From contig WBMV01004465.1 in NCBI GenBank assembly GCA_013396655.1, forward strand, positions 31,100-95,099: a stretch of 64,000 bases of DNA. Direction: 5' to 3'. This document shows positions 56,443 through 64,000 of this stretch, piece after piece. The DNA is from Campylorhamphus procurvoides. Its lineage: Eukaryota; Chordata; Aves; Passeriformes; Dendrocolaptidae. The position numbers and the translations under genes were made by a program. Numbering within the stretch: the first letter of the stretch is position 1; each line of letters starts with the position of its first letter. Below the pieces are notes generated by a model. It did not search any database. It was not told the DNA's origin and saw only the letters and a list, made by a program, of their open reading frames with translations.

Positions 56443-56625
56443 TGAGGCCCTGGCACAGTTTCCCCAGAGAAGCTGTGGCTGCCCCATCCCTGGAAGTGTC
56501 CAAGGCCAGGTTGGACAGGGCTTGAAGCAACCTGGGACAGTGGAAGGTGTCCCTGCCCATGGCTGGGGGTGGGACTGGATGGGCTTTAAGTTCCCTTCCA
56601 ACCCAAACCATTCTGGGTTTCTACA
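56443..56625 (+). mobile_element. CR1 3' fragment
   Basis: Plus orientation: GAGGCCCTGGCACAGTTTCC, CCAAGGCCAGGTTGGACAGG and 3' end CCCTTCCAACCCAAACCATT. Confidence 0.92.
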
Positions 56626-56639
56626 AACACCCGCAGATG

Positions 56640-57390
56640 TGGCAGCGTGGTTCCAGCATGGAGAGGATCAAACGCCTTCATCCCCAGGGGCAAACCCAAA
56701 TCCAGGGTCAATCCCTGGTCAAACAGACCCCAAACCATTCCCTTCCCAGCCTGGAGCCCTGTCCCCAAGGGCTGTGCTGCACGTCCATGGCACAGCTCGA
56801 GAGCAGCAGCTCCAGCAGCCACCTCAGGAGACGCCCCACAGGCAGCCGTGGAGGAAGAACATCTGAGCTCTGGTCATATTGCCTTGAGAGTTGGCCAAGT
56901 TGCCCTTGGGAGGGAGTTTATGTGGAAAACCAGAGAGGCTGATGACAGGAGGAGCCCTGCACTCCTCATGTGGCCTTGGCCACACTCCCTGCATCTCAGG
57001 AGCCCTGTGCCAGCTCTCCCTGCTGAGCATCATCCCTTCCCCAGGGAAGGAGCAGGACCTGAGCCCTGCCACCCTGCCTGGGCACTGGCCATCACCTCTT
57101 CTTCTCCCATGGATCCTGCTCCTGCTCTGCCCCAGCCTTGCACAGCTAACACATTAACCTAGTGCTGCTTCAGCCTCTGGCCTCGCGCTCCCTGCCTGCA
57201 TGACACACATCTGGGCAGGCAGAGAGGTGTGGGGGGGCATCAAATCCTTTTAAAAGGCTCAGTGGGTTAGAAACCCCCTTGCAATTACCACCTTCTCCTT
57301 GTCTGACACACACAAAGGACTCTCCGGGGCGCTGGGCATGTTCCTGACAAACCCACCGGAGCCGCGGGAGCCGGGAGGAAAGGACGGATG
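56640..57390. other. Intergenic, no gene recognised
   Basis: Single-copy DNA with no splice-bounded conserved exon. Short frames here do not resemble any family I know. Confidence 0.5.
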
Positions 57391-57394
57391 CAGG

Positions 57395-57760
57395 AGCCTT
57401 TTCAGACACTGCTATTTGGTTGCAAACTGCTTAATTTCCTGAACAAAATGATATTTTTGTTGTTGTTGTTGTTTTGATGGAAAGGACAGCACTTTTTTGG
57501 CATGGTACAATCCCAGGGCTATTCATCCGTCGCCACAGCAACGAGCTCCATCAATGGCCATCCGAGATTGCAGATGATTAGAGACAACATGTAAAAGGTG
57601 GAAGACGCTGGGCACCTTGCAAGCCTCATCTTCCCAAATGACTTGAATTATCCTCATTATTTCTCCCCGGCCAATTCTCTCCCCAGTCCGCAGGAGACGT
57701 TGCTGTTATATAAACACGGGAAGAGCCAAGTTATGAGAGCGGGCGGATGAGAAGGGAACG
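57395..57760. promoter_or_regulatory. Candidate cis-regulatory element
   Basis: About 360 bp of complex, fairly AT-rich DNA with a (TTG)5 run at 57456-57474, GCTATTCATCCGTCGCCACA, GCCATCCGAGATTGCAGATG and ATGACTTGAATTATCCTCAT. Low CpG decay and dense transcription-factor-like words suggest a conserved non-coding element. It also holds TTATATAAAC, a TATA-like word. Confidence 0.35.
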
Positions 57761-58139
57761 ATCCCTTCTGGTGGGGACTGACCTGGAAAGCTCATGACAT
57801 GGAGGATGAAACCCTTGAGGTGTTCGAGGAGCTCTTCCTGTGCCTGGAAGGGCCACAGAGCAGTGGGGCCACACTGCTGTTGGGGCAGTGGGGAGCATGG
57901 CCAAGGTTGGGGTGGGGTGACCACGAGCTCTGCTTGTCCCCAACCCTGCAGGACCTTGAACCCCACCCTGGCTCTGCCCTGAGCTGTGCTGATCCACCCC
58001 AGGGGCACTACGAGGAGCTTTCAGTCAGTTTGCTCTTGGGACACTTTGGAAACTCAGCCCACCACAACCCCCTGTTTTGGGGGTAAACCAGAGAGAAGCG
58101 GGTCACTGGAGCCTGGTGAAGGTGTGACACGTCCCGGCG

Positions 58140-58420
58140 AAGGGACTTCCCGTGGTGACAGTGTCCTGAAACATGGCAGCCCTGCAACTTTAATGCCCCC
58201 CTGCAATATTCATGGTGCTTCCGATGGCAAGGCAGGAATGGCCTGAATATTTCATGGGTGGCTCCGCACTGGGATTTTGGGGAGGGTTTCCTCCCCTGCC
58301 ACTGCATCGCCACCCTGCCATGAGTCTGAGCCATCCTGTGTGCAAAAAGGGTGATGATGCCCCAGTTTGCAGCCAAAGAGTCTCACAAAAGTAATCTGGA
58401 GTTGTTTTAGCCCCTGGCCA
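58140..58420. promoter_or_regulatory. Candidate cis-regulatory element (weak)
   Basis: GCAATATTCATGGTGCTTCC and GCCTGAATATTTCATGGGTG stand out in a GC-rich region as paired AATATTC/GAATATT words. No coding frame of note. Confidence 0.2.
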
Positions 58421-59789
58421 GGGTGGGAGGAGAGGTCATGTCCTTCTGGGAATGTCTCTGTTCCAGGGAGATCAGGAGACCCTGGGAGCAAGGCTGGAGG
58501 TCTTCAGGGTGACCCCCCAAACTGGCTTTGGTGGATGTCCCCCATCCCAGGTGCCAAAACACCATGTGGGGAGCCTAGAGTGCCCACCTTGGTCACTACA
58601 AGGGACAGGGACAGCAGATGTCCCCAGTCCTGTCCTCCCTGGTCATTGCAGGGCCATCCCCTCACAGGAGGTCGCTCTACCAGGGCCATGTAGTGGCACA
58701 GGAGGTGAAGGTCACTGGGGTGGGTGGGATCCATGTCAGCTCTGCTGGGACATCCTCACAGTGGGCCAGGTGCTTGGAGCTGGTGTTGCACAGGATCCTG
58801 ATCCCAATGGAGCCAGCCCAGGATGGCACGAGGTCCCCAGACCTGCAGCCCCCGTGCCATGGCACTGAGGGGAGGTGGTGGTGAGAGCACCCTGCTCCAG
58901 CACAGCCCCTCTCCTCCTGCCCCCTTGGCTAGAGCCCTTCCTGAGCAGCTCCCTGCCTGCCCTCCAGCACCTTTGGGGGCTGCATGGGTGGGGGGCTGCC
59001 TCTGAAGCCCCCTTAACTGGAGCCCCGAGGGCAGCAGGGCCCCCCATGGCAGGGACAGGGCTCTGGCACCCACCTGGCTCCAATGATACCCTGGAGCCTC
59101 CACCTCTGCCTGGACATGAGCCCTCCCTCCAGGCATTTTCCAGGGCCACAGGCAAGAGAATGGGACATCAGTGGGTTCCTGACCTCCACCCAAGGACAGA
59201 CCCCAGCATGTTGGTGAGATGGGTGGCCAAAGAACAGGCTGAGTGTGGGTGCTCCACCCCTGCTCAGCACCAGGCAGGATCAGCTTTGCTTTCATTCCTG
59301 GAAGGATGCTGGGCCTGTCCTTGGAGCAGGGGACCGAGGACTGCTGTCACATCCCCGGGATGGCTCCTGGGGAGTGGGGACAGGAGGGACAGCTCTGCCC
59401 TGGTGTGGGTAGGTGGCTGTCCTTGGGGCAGAGGCTGGTCCTGGAGGGTGGACCTTACACTGTGTTTGACCCCACGTTCCTCTGCTGATGAAGCCCCCGT
59501 TGCTGTCCCCAGTGTCACATGTGATGTGAGGTGCTGGCACCTCTGAGCTGGGCCATTTGTTCCCTTCAGGGGTCCGTGTGCTGGCTCCTGGTTTGGGCTC
59601 ATCCCCCTGCCATGAGATCCCACCGTGTCTCAGGTCCCCCTGAGGAGGGAGCAACCCCTGCCCAGCATGTGCATCCTGAATCCCACAGCTCCCACCCCCA
59701 CCCAGCTCCCTGGGCTCCTGTTTGTGTCCCATCTGCTTCCCAGCAGTCCCAGTGCCCCAGGGTTGGGGGGAATGGCCAGATCCACAACA

Positions 59790-59880
59790 AGCCCTTTGCA
59801 GGGAGACGCGGCTCTGATCTGGCTCGATTGGAGCCGATAATTAACAAGAGGAGAGGAGATCAATAAGGAAAGCAGCTGTG
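59790..59880. promoter_or_regulatory. Candidate cis-regulatory element
   Basis: GGCTCGATTGGAGCCGATAA, TTAACAAGAGGAGAGGAGAT and CAATAAGG include a GATAATTAAC homeobox/GATA composite. Confidence 0.25.
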
Positions 59881-60179
59881 CTGCAGACAGGGATGGGGAC
59901 TGGGCTGGGGCCCCTCCTGCCACTCAGGGGGCCCGTGGAGCCAGCTCTGGCACCCTCTGGCACTGCAGTGCCAGTCTCTGCTCCCATCCCACATCCCCAG
60001 AGGAGGAGGAGGATGGGAGACACACGTGCCAGGGCTCAGCCAGGTCCCACAGGGAGCCAGCCCATCACCAGTCTGAGGGTGACAGTGCCGGGGAACCCCC
60101 ACAAACCACCCCACAGACCCCAGTCCACGCACACGCCGGAGCCGGAGCCGGTGCTGCAGGGTCAGGGAGCGCCGGGGGA

Positions 60180-60480
60180 TGGGAGAAGGAGTTAATTCCT
60201 ACACCGAAAAGCTCTTTGCCGGCATCTCGTCTCTAATGGAAGAGTCATGTCGGATTAGCGGGCGGGCGTGCGAGGCGCCGAGCGGAGCGCCCTGCCTGCC
60301 AGCGCCTGGCCTTGGGGACAGCGGGGCCAGCCATGCGGAATGGCAGATCTGGGCCACTGTGCCAGCGCCGGCGGCGACCACGGGGCCGCTCCGACACGGC
60401 CAAGGGCGCCCACGAGGAGCCCGAGCCCCGGCGAGATCCAGCGAGGGGGTTTGGAGGCGCGGAGCGGCATCCTGGTGCGC
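60180..60480. promoter_or_regulatory. CpG-rich patch beside an AT-rich motif cluster
   Basis: GGAGTTAATTCCTACACCGA and TCTAATGGAAGAGTCATGTC pass directly into a CpG-dense stretch (GGCGGGCGTGCGAGGCGCCG). It could be a small orphan CpG island. No exon was recognised. Confidence 0.3.
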
Positions 60481-61239
60481 CCAGGGATGCTGCTCCATTC
60501 CCAGCCAATTCAGGGAACACGGGGTTTAGGAGGAAGGGCACCCCAAGCCCTGGCGACGTGGCGGCTCGGTGGCAGCTCCCTGCAATCCAATCGCTGAGGG
60601 CGAGCAGCGCCCGGGCCATGGAAAAGTGGGTCAGGCACATTGGACACCATGTGTTCCTCCTCCCCTTTCACAGTCCTTATCGCAGCCCCGATGGTAAATA
60701 AACCAGCCCGTCTCCCCAGCAACCCAGGCGGGCGCTGGGCCGTGCCGGGAGCGGAGTCCAAGGTGAGCTGTGGTTGCAGCCATGGGAGCCAGCCCGGCCA
60801 GCCGGATCCCCGGGGATGAGCAGGAACCCCCAGCCCACCAGCGCAGCATCGAGAGCAGGGTCATCCCAGCAGCCAGGAATCACCATCCTGGGCTCTGCTG
60901 GGGTGGGAGTGCTGGGGAAGGTCCATTGGTGTGGTGCTGCCTCTGCAAGGGGCGCTGAGTTCCCCCAGGGCACTCACTGGTTCGGGAAAACTCTATAAAA
61001 TGGGAGTGTTTTCCACCCAGAAGCGTAGTGAGGTGTCCAAGGCACCTTGTCCCTGAGCTGGGCTCCCCTGGGACCCATCAGCAGGAGCATCCGAGCATCC
61101 CCGACCCACTGACCCCTAAAAACGGGGCATCCCAGAGGGGCCCCACCCTGTGTCCTCCCACCGAGCATCCCCCTCCACAGGTAACCCCCACGGCTCCCCC
61201 GGGGCAGGGCTGAGCCACTGCCACCTCCCTACCCCCCAG

Positions 61240-61480
61240 TCCAGCCGCTTAAATCAGGCAGAGCCCTTTGTTTTCTGCTTTCATATTATTTAATTCTGCT
61301 CTCCTCACTTGCACTGCAGGGGCAGTGGCTAAGCCCGGGGCTTTGCTAAGCTGGGATCGTATTAAAAGAACAGAGAGGAAGAGAGTTTCTGGTGCTAAGC
61401 TGCTTGTGGTAACAAAGATGGATTTAATGAAACTGCTCCCATAGCGATATTATTGCCCAAAATCAGCCAGCCCAGGGGAA
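61240..61480. promoter_or_regulatory. Candidate cis-regulatory element
   Basis: A 240-bp AT-richer block with TTTCATATTATTTAATTCTG, GATCGTATTAAAAGAACAGA, GGTAACAAAGATGGATTTAA and ATAGCGATATTATTGCCC. It contains SOX-like (AACAAAG) and homeobox-like (TTTAAT) words. Confidence 0.4.
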
Positions 61481-61679
61481 GGCAGCTGGGGATGCAGGGA
61501 AAGGCCCTGGGATGGTTCCTGTCAGGATGCACTGGCACCAGCACCAGCCTCGCAGGGCTGGGGACTCTTGTATGGGGCCACCAGGTGAAGCCCCACGGGG
61601 CCACAGCCAGGGTTGGGACCCGTAACCAGGGCCAAGACGCTCGGCCAGGGCTGGGACCGTCTCGCTGGTGGGTGGCTCA

Positions 61680-61880
61680 CCTGGGCTTTGGCTGCATTAA
61701 AAGCTAAGTCCTCCGGCACGGCTTTTTCCAGAGCAGCCGCCAAAAAGGTGCTTACGGGGCCAAGGTGGGAGCCTGCCAAGCCCTAATTAGGGCCGCTCAG
61801 CGGTGCGGGCGCTTAATGCGCAACCTTTCGCCTCTGGGGACCGGGGTTTAACCGCAGCCACATCGCTCGGGGATGGGAAT
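61680..61880. promoter_or_regulatory. Candidate cis-regulatory element
   Basis: GCTGCATTAAAAGCTAAGTC, CAAGCCCTAATTAGGGCCGC (a palindromic CCCTAATTAGGG core) and GGCGCTTAATGCGCAACC lie within 120 bp, with unusually high CpG for an untranscribed region. Confidence 0.4.
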
Positions 61881-62079
61881 GCCGGGCTTGGGGTGTTCGG
61901 GGAGAGGGGAAAAAACCCGCCGTCCCTCCCCAGGCTGTGGCAGACCGGGAGCTGCCGAGCATCCCCGGCCCGTCGGGGCTTGGCATCCCCAAAGCAGCGG
62001 GATGCGGAGCGACCGGAGCCCGGGCACGGGGAGGAGCCAGAGCAGACCCCGGACCGCTTTCCTCTCCCCTGCTCTTTCC

Positions 62080-62230
62080 CTCGCCTTCTCTCTGCATTAA
62101 CATGTTAACTTTGGCCAAGAGCTTTTCCCACTGACCTACTGATCTTTCCTATTTCAGTCGCTGGCATTAAGGGATTGCTGGGATTAACTTGCACTAAAGC
62201 CTCCAGATCAGCTCTGGAACAGGGCACCCA
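62080..62230. promoter_or_regulatory. Candidate cis-regulatory element
   Basis: GCATTAACATGTTAACTTTG is a near-palindrome around CATG (TTAACATGTTAA). It is followed by GATCTTTCCTATTTCAGTCG and CTGGGATTAACTTGCACTAA. Confidence 0.35.
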
Positions 62231-63129
62231 GCTATGGGCACGGTGGGCAGTCCAGGGCACTGATGGCAGGAGGAGGGAGCCCAGCAGTGTCCGGCGGCTC
62301 GAGCAGGGTGGGTGGGGGCAGCACCCCGTGCTCGACCAACTCAGGTGCTCTCTGCTCCTGCCTCTCCCATTCCCGGGGTTTGGAGCCTCTGTGGTCTGAG
62401 CTGAGCACCCACAGAGCAATGGGGAGGGTGGGGATGCCCAAAGCCCCCCAGGGATGGATGGGTGCTCTGAGGACCACCCTGCACCCAGCCCGTGAGATGC
62501 AGTCAAGGGGCTGTGCAGCTTCCAAGCCCCTTTCCTGGGAAGCAGCTGGTTCCCATGGCAGAGCCAGGATGGGACCCTCTGCCCGCGCTGTCCTCCTGTC
62601 ACCCATCCCAGAGTCCCACAGCCATTCCTGACCAAGCCCTGGGTGGGGGATGCTCCTGGCACCCACACAGCTCCTGTGCCCCCAGCTCAGTGGGCACCTG
62701 CCCACACCCCACATCCTCTGCCTGTCCCACAGGGTGATACCCCAGTGTCACCAGTCCCCAGAGACTCACTGCTGGTGGCAAGGATGGGCCTGCTCACCTT
62801 CTTTATTAGCAGTATTTTCGCAGTATTCTAGCCTGGGGGCAAAATAAAACCGCAAAATATTCCCTTTTCACCCCAGTCTGGGGGCTGCCCTCAAAGGCAG
62901 GCTGCTTTTCTGCCTGGAGGGACATCCTCAGGGAGTCCCCATCCCACATCCCTGCCCAGCCCCGGGGACTGTGTCCCCTCCAGGTGCCCCCACCCGCCCC
63001 GGGACCCCCATGCTCGCCGCCAGGCACGGGAGAAGCAGCAGCATCACATGAAACTCAGCAATTTTGTGTCTGGGGAGTTCAAAAAGATGGAGGCAAAGGA
63101 GGGGCTGGAGGGGGTGTAGGAACAACCCG

Positions 63130-63430
63130 GCTTTGAAGGTGCCTGGAGATTAACTCAAGGCCATGGTTGAGGCTCGGAGACTTTTACAGCAAAACCTCAT
63201 TAAGGCGGGAGCGGGGGGAACGGGGGGAGCCAGGAAATCTTCTAAGCAGGAGGAAAAAATGTTTGATTCAGCAGAAACAAGTGGGAAAAAAGCCCCCTCG
63301 AGTCCCCCCACTCCGCTTTTATCTGTCCCGGGGGGACCGGGGCGGAATATGAAATCTGCCCCGTTCCTCTTTCCTGTTTATCTCCTAATTATGACGCTGG
63401 AGATTCGGCAGCGCCGAGCGGTGCCCGGGC
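63130..63430. promoter_or_regulatory. Candidate cis-regulatory element
   Basis: GGAGATTAACTCAAGGCCAT, AAACCTCATTAAGGCGGGAG, GGAATATGAAATCTGCCCCG and TTTATCTCCTAATTATGACG lie in a CpG-containing single-copy block. No coding frame is recognised. Confidence 0.35.
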
Positions 63431-63834
63431 CGGTGCCGAGCGGGGGCTGCTCTGCCCGAGCTCGGGGGGTGCCGGGGGGAGCTGCCCGGGGTGCCCCTCT
63501 GAGCCCCCGGCCATAGGGCTGAGCCCCCCGGGGCAGCGGGGAGGGAGGGGACAGCGACAGGAGGGTAGGACCCCCATTCAAGCACCGTTTGTGCGGTGAG
63601 GTGTGTCAGGGCTCTGCAGCCTGGACCAGGGAGATGCTGCTGCCTTTGCCCAATCCCTGGGGAACACGGAGCCCGGTGGGGCGAGCAGGGAGGGGGGATC
63701 AGTGGTGGTGGGGTGGGCGAGGGCAGGAGGGATAAAGGGAAAGAACCGCCCGGGCAGGTGGTGCAGCCCCCCGCAGTCACCCAGCACCTCGGCACACTGA
63801 CCTACTTGGAGCATCACTGCGCCAGGGAGTGTGG

Positions 63835-63995
63835 GGAGGGGAGTGCAGGCAGGGGTGGGGATGCAGAAAGGGTTTGGGATGCAAAAAGGGATGGGGATGG
63901 AGAAAGGATTTGGGATGCAAAAAGGGATGGGGATGCAGGCAGGGATAGGGGTGCAGGAAGGGATGGGAATGCAGGCAGGAATGGGGATGTAAAAT
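63835..63995. repeat. Minisatellite, about 19-bp unit, at the right edge of the window
   Basis: GGGATGGGGATGCAGGCAG / GGTTTGGGATGCAAAAAGG type units repeat seven or eight times up to the end of the window and probably continue beyond it. Confidence 0.88.
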
Positions 63996-64000
63996 AAATG

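Noticed and set aside
1..64000. tRNA, rRNA, microRNA or snoRNA genes
   Set aside because: No tRNA B-box/A-box pair, rRNA segment or known small-RNA hairpin was recognised by eye. A covariance-model search would be needed to exclude them.

Overview
The window is nuclear DNA from a bird, most likely a songbird. Three things point that way: many CR1 LINE 3' ends in both orientations, short introns with GT-AG junctions, and a gene-dense, GC-rich, minisatellite-rich composition typical of avian microchromosomes. Gene content matches the region orthologous to human 19p13.3 (REXO1, KLF16, ABHD17A), which lies on chromosome 28 in chicken. Everything here was read by eye; no alignment was run.

Layout. 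(1) Positions 205-12682, minus strand: six coding exons of REXO1, from the large second exon to the exon carrying [17 protein letters not shown]. The exonuclease domain lies beyond the left edge and the first exon was not found. (2) 12683-25757: probably REXO1 intron 1, with many CR1 fragments and one old MIR-like SINE. (3) 25758-26655: an assembly gap in a CpG-rich context. (4) 26656-33815: no recognised gene, several minisatellites, a GT-rich block and one or two stretches that look like regulatory sequence. KLF16, expected here by synteny, is not visible. (5) 33815-38450, minus: complete ABHD17A in four coding exons (303 aa), with its polyA signal. (6) 38451-44902: CpG promoter, homopurine tract, 32-bp and about 38-bp minisatellites flanking a second gap, and a long CR1 carrying its own internal VNTR. 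(7) 44903-51556, minus: a complete five-coding-exon gene for a 203-aa A20/AN1 zinc-finger protein of the ZFAND5/ZFAND6 family, with a probable non-coding first exon in a CpG island cut by a third gap. (8) 52086-64000: no protein gene recognised; minisatellites, CA-rich higher-order repeats, two CR1 fragments and a scatter of AT-rich, homeobox/GATA/SOX-motif-rich patches that resemble conserved non-coding elements.

The most interesting point is the ZFAND gene next to ABHD17A. In human, ABHD17B lies near ZFAND5 (9q21) and ABHD17C near ZFAND6 (15q25). A third ABHD17-ZFAND pair here suggests that this gene is the vertebrate-genome-duplication paralogue (ohnologue) I do not know from the human ABHD17A locus. 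The three genes do not form a pathway: REXO1 is a nuclear RNA exonuclease/elongin-A partner, ABHD17A a membrane depalmitoylase, and the ZFAND protein probably a ubiquitin/proteasome cofactor.
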